64,000 nt of DNA. It comes from Lutjanus erythropterus. Lineage: Eukaryota > Chordata > Actinopteri > Lutjaniformes > Lutjanidae. Position numbers and translations under genes: made by a program. The DNA is taken from positions 21,160,715 to 21,224,714 of the forward strand of contig CM034603.1 in NCBI GenBank assembly GCA_020091685.1. Direction: 5' to 3'. The notes beneath the pieces are model-generated. The model ran no database searches. It was not told the origin of the DNA and saw only the letters and a program-made list of their open reading frames with translations. Position 1 is the stretch's first letter. Each line of letters starts with the position of its first letter. Positions 37,085-47,511 of the stretch are shown here, one piece after another.

Positions 37085-37280
37085 CAAGCTTGATAGAAAA
37101 AAATGTAAAACCCACCAAAACCATCTTTGGTAGTCTGCCCACTCTTCCAGCAGTCACCAACTCTGGTTTGGTTGAATTAAACCCTTAATTTACAACGTGA
37201 AAACAGCGGCTGAGACTGAGTAGGTGTGCACGGTGCAGAGCAGCAGCTGTCACTCTGCAGACCGTCACATTAGCAAACAA
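37085..37280 (+). repeat. Dispersed repeat family G, copy 1
   Basis: CACTCTTCCAGCAGTCACC followed by AACTCTGGTTTGGTTGAATTAAACCCTTAATTTACAACGTG has counterparts at 51365-51480 and 60565-60770. After 37280 the text (ATCGCCCCAAAAATCGGCCC) suggests another transposon relic. Confidence 0.7.
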
Positions 37281-38024
37281 AATGACAAATATCGCCCCAA
37301 AAATCGGCCCAAAAAAGCAACCGGTGATAGATTCAGCCCATTGTTGATAGACGACAAATTCATCCAATTGCCCAACCCTATTACACATATGCAGCCCAAA
37401 GTGCCTCACGTATAGCACAATTAAAACAAAAAAATATAATAAAATCAAATAAAATAGACACTGGAGATTTAAAAACAAAAGTAAAAAAAAAAAACAATTA
37501 TTAAAACTTGAAAACTAAGGCTATAATTTTGCTCCAAATTAAAAGCCAGATTAAAAACATAGGTTTGTAATTTTGTTTTAAAAACACACAGCAAGTGTTT
37601 GCCTTTCTGATGTCCAGAGACAGTGAGTTTCATAGTTTAGGGGCATAAAAACAGAGAGCACTCTCAATGCTACTTTTACAGGACACACACTTCCACAGAA
37701 GGGCAGTTTGGTTGAAATGACCCCCTAAACACAGCTGTGATGTTACAGTAGGTGTGTACACTGTGTGTATGTCACTGACCGTGTGCTAATCGTCTCAACG
37801 CTCAAACCTAATTTAACACTTGCATGTCATAGCACCTATCGACTGTGACATATTGTGGAAATATCGTCAGTGGCCTGCAGCTGCTTTGTGACCAGCTGCA
37901 GACCAGCTAAGAGCAAGATCGCATTAGCAGGAGCAGGACTTCTCTCTGCAGCCTCACTCAAGTGCCATTTGAAGACATGTGGCCATTTATCATTGGTGTT
38001 ATGAGTCTTCTCTCTCCTCCTCAG

Positions 38025-38103
38025 ATTGTGTTTGAAGCCGTAACCTCAGGGCAGCGTGGCTTGCTGGCCATCAAAGACGTCGTGGTCCAGGGCCACCAGT
38101 GCA
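38025..38103 (+). CDS. ptprm: ptprm exon: end of MAM domain
   Basis: This 79-base exon (phase 0 to 1) encodes IVFEAVTSGQRGLLAIKDVV then VQGHQC, plus the first base of the next codon. The acceptor is TCCTCCTCAG and the donor is the near-perfect A|GTAAGT. The cysteine of GHQC is the fourth conserved MAM cysteine. The pattern V-F-E-x-x-T-S-G-x-x-G-x-L-A-I-x-x-V matches RPTP-mu. One oddity is Lys in A-I-K-D-V, where relatives have an acidic residue (A-I-D-E/D-V). No ambiguity in the splice sites was seen. Confidence 0.94.
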
Positions 38104-40652
38104 GTAAGTCCTTTTTTCCCTTCGCCATAAAAGAATATCATCAAAGAGTCATTGTCCTTTCCATGACACCTTCCCAAATACCTGCATCGTTGTTCTATCC
38201 AAGGCCTCCCAGTCAAACAAAAGGCCTTCAAAGTGTATGCTACAGTCAGTCCAAAGTGTAAACCTCCCTCCTCCATGCTCCCTTAAGATTTATGAGCATA
38301 CACTTGACATGCTGAAGTGTGTTCAGGATTTAATGCTGGAGTGGCTCTGTTAAATCTATCCTTTGAGAGATGATGGGAGAAATAGTCCAAAAAAGAGGCG
38401 GAGGGGACGAAAAACAAATACTACCGTACAGCATGTGGCTGCTTGTGTTTGGATTCCACTATACTTCTCCTCCCTGAAGGATATTCAGTAAAGCATCTCA
38501 TCTCTCAGATGTTCGGATTTCTGCTACCCTTGCTGAATATAAGTACAGGCACTTCAGAGTGCGCTGCGGAGCTAATGAACATGTAATCACCAGCATATTT
38601 AGAATTTTTCTGCTCCAGCTTTTGGGATAGGATGCTGCTGTGGGAGTACAAGGATGAGGGCTCTTCAGGATTCCTCATTGCTATGCTTTTGAGTACTTTA
38701 GAGTCATGTTAGTCCATATGGCACTGCTTAAGTTTAAAGGGATAGTTCAGATTATTTGATGTGTGGTTACATGAGGTACTTACAGTACGAACTGCTGTGG
38801 ACAGGCTCAGCAACAAAAGGTTTTTTTTTTACACTATATTTCTAATATTATCACCAAATTACTTTCCTGCCAAACAGCCTTTTTTGGCAGGAAACTGACG
38901 TTATATAAGCCAAATATTGCTCCAACCAAACTCAATAGACCAAATCAGTAATTTTACCTCGCAAAACACATGACCTGCTGGTCTACCGCTGCTTCAAATG
39001 GTTAGTTTGTTTGTATTAATTGTGTGACTTTGGTGTTTCAAAAGGTGAGCTCAGATTGACTGAAGTCGTAAGATGACACAAACTAACTAACCAATTGAGG
39101 CAGTGGTAGACCAGCAACTATGAGGTAAAATCACTGATTTTGTCAATGGAGTTTGGTTGGAGCAATATTTGGCTTATATAACAGCAGTTTCTCACCATGA
39201 AAGGCTGTTTGAGAGCAAAGTATTTCAGAAAATATTCAAAATAGAGTGTACACTTATACTGATTTACTAATACTGATACTGGCCCAGTCCACAGCAGTTT
39301 ATTGTTTTGCTTTAATGCTGGTGTCTCTCTCTGCTTCTCCTAACTAGGGGCATGCTGGCCAGCAGGCAATACTGTAGGCAGTGCACTGATTAATGATAAG
39401 TTCCTCATAAAACCCTACATCAAATAATCTGAACTATCCCTTTAAGTTCATAGTAAGAGGTTTTTACACTCTACAGTCTAAATCTAAATCAATACCACAC
39501 AGGTTTTCATCAATTGATTTATACTTAACTATACCCCTCATAGCTGAAGTATCAAGCTCTGATTGTTAGGCACTAATGACCTGGTAACCATTTGAAAGCA
39601 GCTGAATTCCTACAAATGTTATGTCAATAAGATGGATTTATATGGCCATAGGTGTTGCATATAAATGTATTTGAGTAAATCAGTGAGGCCCTGCGACGTG
39701 ATCAATGTTCAAAAGCGTAAAAGTGCGAGCGGATCGATAACCCACTCAGTGGCAATTGGGTTTCTTTGAGTGATAAGCAAAGTGATCAGAGCAACTCCTC
39801 CGTGGAGCACAGCCAATTCATTTTCTATTTATACGACCATGTGGAATATCTAGCACAAAGGTGTGATTATGCCAACGGGTGGTCTGCCTCTCTCTCCATC
39901 ATTAAAGAAGACATTAGCGATGAGAAAAATAGATTTGTCTTTTTTGGCACGAGGTGGATTGACAGGACAAAGTTATAAAGGAGGTGCAGTTCAAAGACGA
40001 GGTTATAAAATATTAAGTAGAAGTGAAAGTCTTGATGATGAAAGTGATAGAATTAGCTTTTGCCAAGTCTTTAGAGATTTGGTTATGTTTCGAATCAAGG
40101 TCGCTCCACTGAATTGCCCTATTTTTCTATGCAGAATAGCGGTACTAATCAAAAATGTTCTACATAAGTTACTTTCTGTGGACTATCCCACTCAGTGAGC
40201 GTGCTGATAATGAGCACAGCTGGAAAAGAGAATAATGTTTTTGGAAAAATCCCCTCAATCAGTGAGAGGATGCAGTTAAGAGACAGAAGAAATTGGGTTT
40301 CTGGTAGGTCAGAGATCAGCCTCTGGTGTCTCATCTTGAGGATTTAGGTGGAAATGTTCCTCACAAAGCAATGCTGGCCTCTGGCACTGAGGAGTATCAG
40401 ATAGTGTAATAAAGAGCAGTATCCGTTCAAGGTTATGTCTCTCAGTTGTCCAATTTTACATCCAAATCTTGGCACAAGAGTTACGAAGTGGGTAAAAGTT
40501 AAATTGGTGGAGGCGTTGAACAGCTACTCTAGCACCCAGTTCTGGTGATTAATTCTCTTTTTAAGAGAAACTGAGCTCTGTGTCTCAGCATGTAATTTTA
40601 TGTAGCTTTTTTTTTTACAGCTGTCTGAAAAATATTTCCTTTTTTTCCATAG
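38104..40652 (+). other. ptprm: ptprm intron, 2.5 kb
   Basis: GT-AG intron (GTAAGT to TTTTCCATAG), phase 1. It contains a complete palindromic element (38734-39445). 39450-40600 holds no repeat I can identify and no coding signal. Confidence 0.92.
38734..39445. mobile_element. Palindromic (fold-back) DNA element, complete copy
   Basis: The ends are perfect inverted repeats for about 29 bases: TTAAAGGGATAGTTCAG, then ATTATTTGATGT, against the exact reverse complement finishing at 39445. The arms pair along almost the whole 0.7 kb. For example, CTGCTGGTCTACCGCTGC at 38969 pairs with GCAGTGGTAGACCAGCA at 39100, around a central loop near 39030-39080. TTAA lies at both extremities, consistent with a TTAA target site. 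There is no transposase frame. Confidence 0.92.
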
Positions 40653-40768
40653 TGAATACACCTCACTTTCTGACTATAAAGGGAGTAGAGGTCAATGCTG
40701 GACAGACTGCATCTTTTCACTGCACCGTCAATGGACGCAAAAGGGACAATTTCCGCCTCTGGCTTCAG
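40653..40768 (+). CDS. ptprm: ptprm exon: first half of Ig domain
   Basis: This 116-base exon (phase 1 to 0) encodes NTPHFLTIKGVEVNAGQTAS, then FHCTVNGRKRDNFRLWLQ. It starts after TTTTCCATAG and ends CTTCAG|GTGAGA. PHFL..VEVNAGQ is the hallmark MAM-to-Ig junction of type IIb receptor phosphatases. The Cys of FHC is the first Ig cysteine, and the Trp of LWLQ is the core tryptophan. Met at the codon split by the splice (A|TG) replaces Thr of mammalian RPTP-mu. The Ig domain packs against MAM to form the homophilic adhesion unit. Confidence 0.94.
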
Positions 40769-43252
40769 GTGAGATTCATTTTTATCCTCTTACTTGAACT
40801 GTAGATCAAAGAACAGATCAGAGGGTGGAATCAGTATTAGAACGGGGCCCTCTGAAAATTAATGTGTCTTACTGAACAGACGCTATTGTCTGAATATGTA
40901 ATCTTCTAATCTCAAGCACTGTTGTGCCACCGGGTCGGAGGAGGCTGCAGGCCTGCGTGTTCCTTAAATTGGAAATTAGAATAGTATTTGTCATGTCATG
41001 TAGCAGGTTCTCCAATGAGTCATGCTGAACAGACAAGATCAGTGTCTGGTTTAAGAGGATAACAATGTTTTCCATAATTTGAATGATTAACAGATCAACA
41101 TTTAAGACACTTATATTCCTTATAAGATCTTAACAGTGTCAAACACTGACACTGATTGCCTGGGACATGTGTGACCTTCAGCACCACAATATTTTACTGC
41201 TTACATTCATAAAATCCTGCACAAGATGTCTACGTGTTTACATTCTGATTGCAGCTTTGTATGTGTATATATAAAACACTGCACAGTGTGTGTGTTTTTC
41301 CAGATGCATACCTGTATATATATACCTATATATACATATTCTTGTGTTATTCCAACTGCACTACTTATATATAGATAGATTGTATATAGACTAAAAATTC
41401 ACCAAACGTGCAATATCTAGATTATAATTTTGACATTCTCTCTTTCTCTGTTACTTTAATGATATGTGTTTGCACCGTTGAACAGTGCAATGACAATGGA
41501 GCAATCCTATCCAACAAAAATCCAGCTAGATGTTAACATTTTCTCTGATCTGAATAAAACTGATGGCACCTGAGTTGTAAACATGAGACAAAAGTAAAAT
41601 ACATGATGAACAATATCATCAACAAAAATATCACAGAGAGATTGGAGCAAAAATAGACGATAAGGCAGGGGTACTTGGTTATTTTTAACATGGTTAACCC
41701 TGATTACATTGGGCCAAATGTAAACAGTTACACAGTACATCTTCATGATTGGCTTGCAGCTGTCTTTTTAAAATGTACAACAGTACACCTCAAGTTGAAA
41801 CAGACAGATTTGCACACCGAGACACTCTTGTTAAAAGGATTTATTTTGCTAATAGTGATGTTTCAAGTACACGGGTTTTTCCTCTTACCTCAGAAAGTCT
41901 AAAGAGCCTGTGTGCTCGACGCGTCACTACTAGCATAGTAAATCCAGCACCCATCCAAGTAGGGCTACTAACGATTATTTTCATTATCAATTAATCTTGA
42001 CTCAAATCTGTTTGCAAGGTATATTAAAGTCCTTGTAACTGTTGAAACACTATTTGATAGATAGAGATATGTTACATTAACTCAAAAATGAAACCAATTG
42101 TACCATGGGGTTAAACTTCATGCAAACAAACTTTAAAAATGGGCTCTGGAAGCACTTTGGTAGCCCAGTGATTACGGTGCGTGCACTCCAACATGTGCAA
42201 CAACTGGTTCGATTCCAGACGATGACTGTTGTTGCACTCACTTAAGCAATGTTGCAAACGAAGCCAAATGCACAATACACCTGGGTGAGTTTGATTTGTA
42301 TCACTTAGCATGTTTGCTGGGTGGTGCATTAAATTAAGGTAGATGCAAATGCTTTTGCCCGAATAACAAACAACTTCAGGTGGGAAGCATATCTGTTTCC
42401 ATCGCATTATTTGCACTTTCCCGAATAATGTATTCAGATTCGGCTGCATCTCTGTATCCAGCCTTACTTCCACTTTTAAAAGTTGGTTTCATTAAACACA
42501 AGCAGCTTTTATATTTCACAGTTTAAATCATTTGACAAGTTCAAGCCAAGACATTCACACATGGCTTTATTGTGCCCTTGTGTTTGAGATTTCACCTGCT
42601 CCACCAGAGACCTGTGTGTCTGGGAGGCAGGGGATTACAGTTGTTTCGGATCACCGCAGTATGGTCTTAACCTATATAGATGTAGGCTCTGTGGATACCG
42701 TGTACTATATCCGGCACAACTGAGCTGCACAGCAGTCTTGAATTGACCTTGTTCTGAGCAGCAAAGGTAGTGCATCTGGCAGACATAACCCTGCTGGCTC
42801 CGCTGCTAAGCACACTGTCACACATGTGATCAGTGGGAGCATGACGCCGGGTAAAGGTCCTCTGCCAGGTACTCCATCATTTTAACAAACACGTCCTCAT
42901 TAGCACAGGAACTGGAAAACAAACATTAAGTGAAGTCCCCCGATGACAGTAATGAAGAAATATTTCTAATGAACAAATGTCCCCCATCTGCCTGCTGTGA
43001 GGGGTGACAGCTGGGGAGAGCCCACTGCGTGTTTGTGTGCGTGCGCGCGCATGTGTGCAATCCTGCGTGATAAATGTATTCCTACTATCAGCCACCGATG
43101 GGAATGATAGGACACAAACAGACACGCGCAAGAGCAGACAACAAGTACGCTCAACCAGAGTTTGTGAAACACACAACAAGGTCAGGCCACTTTGCTTATT
43201 AAACCTTTCCATTTTGGAGGCTCACTTGTGTCTTTGTCTTGCTTCCAAATAG
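40769..43252 (+). other. ptprm: ptprm intron, 2.5 kb
   Basis: GT-AG intron (GTGAGA to TTCCAAATAG), phase 0. It has a TATA-rich low-complexity stretch at 41264-41390. A fragment reading GTAGGGCTACTAACGATTATTTTCATTATCAATTAATC at 41960-41997 is the typical end of a widespread fish repeat. A tRNA-derived relic lies near 42154. A short GT/GC alternating run lies near 43033-43055. Confidence 0.92.
42150..42240 (+). repeat. tRNA-derived SINE-like relic
   Basis: TAGCCCAGTGA at 42161 resembles a Pol III A box. GGTTCGATTCC at 42206-42216 is a perfect B box, spaced 45 bases away as in a tRNA. The T arm (CTGG, TTCGATT loop, CCAG) folds, but the acceptor stem positions do not pair. It is a SINE or tRNA-pseudogene relic, not a working tRNA. 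Confidence 0.55.
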
Positions 43253-43427
43253 GGCATCGGTGGACGGGAGGCCCCGATGAAAGCCACTAAACCTTGGAAC
43301 AACCGCCGCTTCATAGGCACTTTCGACGTAGAGAACACAACCAAGGGCGACTCGGGCCGCTACCGCTGCATCGTCCACTCAGACAAAGGGGTTGGAGTGT
43401 CCAATTATGGAGAGCTGACCATAAAAC
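43253..43427 (+). CDS. ptprm: ptprm exon: second half of Ig domain
   Basis: This 175-base exon (phase 0 to 1) encodes GIGGREAPMKATKPWNNRRF, then IGTFDVENTTKGDSGRYRCI, VHSDKGVGVSNYGELTIK and one base. It ends AAAC|GTGAGT. D-S-G-R-Y-R-C is the canonical D-x-G-x-Y-x-C Ig motif and carries the second Ig cysteine. N-T-T is an N-glycosylation sequon. RRFIxxFxVxNTTK and GVGxSNYxEL match RPTP-mu closely. With the previous exon this completes one Ig domain. Confidence 0.95.
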
Positions 43428-43514
43428 GTGAGTATTTGTCCCAGACCGAAGAGAAACACAAGCACGAGGGTGTATGAGGTGCCTGTGTCAGTGTGTTACC
43501 TACAGTAGACGCCA

Positions 43515-44701
43515 CTCAGAATGCTCCCAGTTTGAAAAAAGCTATGTACAACAATATACTACTGTCGACAGGGTCAGCACAAAAGGTATTTTAGCCACTG
43601 CGAAGGTCCACCTGAAAAAATCTATCTCATTTTAAGTATACGCTATATTTAGAATATTATTTTATTGCTTTAATTTGCCACCAGACAGCCTTTTCTGACA
43701 GGAAACAATTGTTATATAAACCAAATATTGCTCTCTCCAAACCAACAAAACTCCATAGGCGAGATCAGTAATTTTACCTCTGAGAACACAGGAGTTGCTG
43801 GTCTATGGCATAAACTTAAACAATTAGTGTTTTTGTCTTATTGTGTGACTTTGGTGTTTTGAAAGGAAAGTTCAGACTCACTAAAGTCATACAAAAACAC
43901 AAACAATCTAACCGATCGAGGAAGCAGTGGAACAGCAACTTCTGTGTTCTGTGAGGTAAAATTACTGATTTCACCTATGGAGTTTGGTTGGTTTGAAGAG
44001 AGTGACATCTGGCTTATATAAAGACTGTTTCCTGTCAGAAAAGGCTGTCTGACAGCAAATTAGAGCGGTGAAAATATTCTAAATATAGCAAACACTTAAA
44101 CTGATGATGATTTTTATTAGGCATACTTATATAAAATAATTAAGCATCCAAAAATGAGTACTGCAGCCCAAATAGCAAGTTGGAGCCATAGACAGTACAT
44201 TAAATAGGTTGAAATATTATGTAATATACAGTCAATACAGGAGAGCAAGACAGGTGCAACACTAATTTGACAATAACAAGCAATGACGAGTCCTATGCTG
44301 TAAGTTGCTCAGCTGTTTATAACTGTCCGTTATCTGCTGATGTAAAGCTAAGCCCTTTATCCTGCAAACAAAAACACACTGCTCTGGAAATACACACTCT
44401 GGAGGTGGAGTTCAGTGACTGCCTGCCAGACTCTATTAACACATCGCTCTACTATTAATATATTGCTCTACTTGAAATGTAACTTATTAGATTAAATATA
44501 TTAAAGATATATTTAAGTGGGTAAAATGCCTTTTGTTGCTGACTCTGTTCACAGCAGTTCAGTGCTTAGTGTCTGTGCTGGTACTTCTCTCTGCTTCTCC
44601 AAACTGGGAGCATGTTGACCATCATCTGCTGAAGGTGATAAACTGACTATCGCTAAGTACCTCATACAACCTCACTTCAATTAATCTGAACTATCCCTTA
44701 A
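43515..44701. mobile_element. Palindromic element, second copy with nested insertion
   Basis: The left arm starts near CTCCCAGTTTG and TACTACTGTCGACAGGGTC. The arms carry AAATATTGCTCTCTCCAAACC and its counterpart GTTTGGTTGGTTTGAAGAGAG. The right end is AATCTGAACTATCCCTTAA at 44701. The right arm is split by about 0.4 kb near 44110-44520 that includes a reverse family A copy. Its extreme left terminus is eroded. Confidence 0.85.
44270..44480 (-). repeat. Dispersed repeat family A, copy 4 (reverse), nested
   Basis: ACACACTGCTCTGGAAATACACACTCTGGAGGTGGAGTTCAGTGACTGCCTGCCAG corresponds to CCCACTGCTCCAAAAATACACACTCTGGAGTTGGAGCTAAGTGACTACCTGCCAGG at 5085-5140. The copy lies in the right arm of the palindromic element, so it is probably a later insertion. 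Confidence 0.75.
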
Positions 44702-45248
44702 ACAAAACCAGTAATGTCAGGTTCTGGTAAGTTTTGATCAGCATTTTTCACATTTTTCTAACATTATACAAAGTAAAATATGAATAAATTAAGTGAAAAA
44801 TATTACACAAACACCGCCTATCTGAACACAGCACAGACAGCAGGAATGTTTTCCATCCTCATGACCTCTACACATACAGCAAAGACAACAGGAGATAAAC
44901 AGGAAACACTGTTCGTAGATGAAAATGTCCTCTAAGGCGATACTAAAAATACTAGCTTTTTATGTTGATTTGTTATCCAGAGGACGTTAATACTTTCCTG
45001 TTTAAAGGCTGTCCTTGACTACGCACAATTCTACCCTAAAAGATCACAAAGGCAAGAGGCACCAGGGTTTACAGTAACCTCACTGATATTTCACTCCTGC
45101 AGTCATTTGATATGAATTTATGGAGTCGTCTGAAACTAAATCCTGCAAGGCCTCACTTTCCTACAGCCCTATAGCCCGGTAATGGCCTTCTATATTTCTT
45201 CACCTCAATTTTCTCCCTGTGCTCTCAATTGAATTTACTGCCCCGATT

Positions 45249-45284
45249 TTTTTTCTTCTTCTCTTTTTTTTTTTTTTTTTTTTG
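45249..45284. repeat. T-rich low-complexity tract
   Basis: A run of T with scattered C, ending in 19 uninterrupted T at 45265-45283. It could be the poly-A tail of an old reverse-strand retroposon, but I see no element body next to it. Confidence 0.85.
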
Positions 45285-46669
45285 TCTCCGAGCTTTATGT
45301 GATTGATAGGTTTAATCCTGGCTGTCCAGATCGAGGTCTGTCAATCATGCGAGAATGGCCGGGCCCAGACACAGCAGAGTGAAGAGGGAGATAAAGTCTC
45401 TCTGCCCGAGTGTATCAGTGGGTTTCAGTGGTGTACTCAAAGAAAATTTACTGACACACTGGAGGCACTCAGAACCACACTCGTGCATAAATTCAGCAAC
45501 ACAATCACTCCTCGCACTCACACATACTTGCAACATTTCTGCTGATCGCTGCTTCCAATGTGTTACTAGATATACTTTTGCACAAGACAAACCAGTTAAG
45601 TGTAAAGTGCCTTTGTCATAAATATTTAAAATACAGTAATTTTCTAGATTTAGGTTGAATCTTGTAATGCAACCTACTTTAAATTCTGCAGAGATTTCAC
45701 ACCTCGATGACTCCGGCATAAGCCGACGATGTCGCGGGAAGAAAAGAGGCGTTTTCACGGTTATAAGTGTCACACATAAAAAAGCTGATATCTCCTCTTA
45801 TCGTACCAGTCATAAAACAAGTGCTTAACCCTCCTAGCAATGTGTCTGAGTCGTAAATCCTCCTTAAATGTGTGTTCACCGTGTCCGTGACTCGTTTTTG
45901 GAGGAGTGACCACGGAGCGATTCTGTGGATTATGAGCCTGCTACAGTCACTCTCCCCCCACCGCTCATTACCATACACTGCCTTTTTCTTCAACATGAGG
46001 AGAGTGAATGCTTGATTATCCCAGATAATCACTTCTGCCTTTCATGCCAGTTTTCAGTCAGATTTATGCGCCTATGTGGAAGCGCACTGCATGTTTTTCC
46101 AGAGCGCCATACGGATTGGCCTGGTGCAGCCCCTCTCCCGTGGCCCCCTCGTGATGGGCTCTCCTGTAGTGCAGCCAGTGGTTCTGAAAGGAGGGATAAT
46201 TACTCCCTGTCCAAGTGCTGGCTCCTTCCTTGGCCTGGTTAGAATCACCTGGAGCCTGCAGAGCGTTCGCGGTAGTATTCTGGGCCGTGTTACCAATTCA
46301 AGGCTGCCGAAGCACGGCCATGTCAGCACTAATGAGAATAGCCACCAAAAATCGAAACCTGGCCAGCCAAGCTCGTCATTTTCCTGTGGCCACCTCTCCT
46401 CCTATCAGGAGCAGATCAATTCTTAACTCACAGCAACCCAATTAGGAAGAGTGCACAACGTAATGAGGGCCTCTTGCATCTTAGCAGGAGAGGCTCCGTG
46501 GATCTAACAGGCAAATGAAAGAAGGATTTATAAAGACTCAGGTCTAACTAATCTGACAACAGAGCAGAGTGGCAGCTCTTATTATTGCTGTCTGTGTCGT
46601 AAATGGAAAATGGATGGCAACGTGTGTATGTCTGCAGATGTATGAGTATGTGCTGTTTATGTACGTTTC

Positions 46670-46846
46670 GTAGTGCTGAAATGATTAGTCACTGGAGAGT
46701 GAATTAAGCGACAATATTGAGAAAAAAATAAACATTTAAGCAAAGGCTGCCAAAGATTCATGATTACAGCAGGTCAGATGTGGGGATTTGCTGTTTTTCT
46801 CTGTGTTATACTGTAAACTGAATATATGTGGATTTTAGACTGTTGG
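46670..46846 (+). repeat. Widespread fish repeat fragment (3' part)
   Basis: GTGCTGAAATGATTAGTCACTGG, GGATTTGCTGTTTTTCTCTGTG, TACTGTAAACTGAATAT and ATTTTAGACTGTTGGTT are characteristic pieces of a repeat seen throughout fish genomes, as I recall it. It abuts the palindromic element that starts at 46848, suggesting insertion at its TTAA. Confidence 0.6.
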
Positions 46847-46847
46847 T

Positions 46848-47511
46848 TTAAAGGGATAGTTCAGGTTATTTGAAGTGGGGTTGTATAAGACACAGTCTAG
46901 AGAGGCAAAGAGGAATACCAGCATGGAAGCTAAACAATTTACTACTGTGGACAGGTTCAGTGCCAAAGGCATTTTAGCCACTTAGAAAAGGTGTATGCTA
47001 TATTTAGGATATTTTCACTGCTTTACTTAGCTGTTGATGCGCTTTCTGATGGGAAACTGCCATTATAAAAGCCAAACATAGCTCTTTCCAAATCCACCGA
47101 ACTCCATAAGAAAAATCAGGAATTTTACCTCACAGAATACAGGAGTTGCTGGTCTACCACTGCCTCGATTGGTTGGTTGTTTTTTTTTATTTTGCGACAA
47201 ATCTAAACTATGCTTTAAAAAGACAGAAGTTACACAATAACATAAACAAACAAACAGTCTGAAGATGTGGTAGACCAACAAACTCCCGTGTTCTGGAAGG
47301 TAAAATTATTGATTTTGCAGATGAAGTTTGGTTGGTTTGGAGAGATAGATATTTAGCTTATATAACGGCAGTTTTTGAATTTTTGTTTTTTTAGTTAGAC
47401 CTTTTTTAAATGGCTAAAATATGTTTTGCTGCTGACCCTGTCCTTAGCAGACCATTGCTTAGCTTCGATGCTGATACAACCCCACTTCCAAATAACAAAC
47501 TATCCCTTTAA
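46848..47511. mobile_element. Palindromic element, third copy
   Basis: The ends are TTAAAGGGATAGTTCAGGTT and its inverted partner AAACTATCCCTTTAA. GAAGTGGGGTTGTAT at 46872 pairs with ATACAACCCCACTTC at 47474. The arms again pair through GAGTTGCTGGTCTACCACTGC (47140) and GTGGTAGACCAACAAACTC (47266). Flanking text AACAAAAC..TCAGCATTTTCACATTTTTCT on the right is also found right of the 43515 copy. Confidence 0.92.

Larger units (their letters stand above)
32445..38024 (+). other. ptprm: ptprm intron, 5.6 kb
   Basis: GT-AG intron (GTGAGG to CTCCTCAG), phase 0. It holds a decayed hAT element (36190-36719) and a copy of repeat family G (37085). A weak internal duplication occurs where GGGTCAACCTCACACAAATTGCAG (33449) is echoed by GGGTGAACCTCACACAATTACA (33616). 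34100-35700 looks like repeat-free intron. No other gene was seen. Confidence 0.9.

Noticed and set aside
42154-42226. Functional tRNA gene
   Set aside because: B box and T arm fit, but the acceptor stem does not pair and there is no proper anticodon arm. Treated as a SINE-like relic.
45345-46032. 142- and 111-codon open frames on the - strand
   Set aside because: No domain or codon-use signal. The sequence has poly-T and TE-like neighbours and no conserved counterpart recognised.
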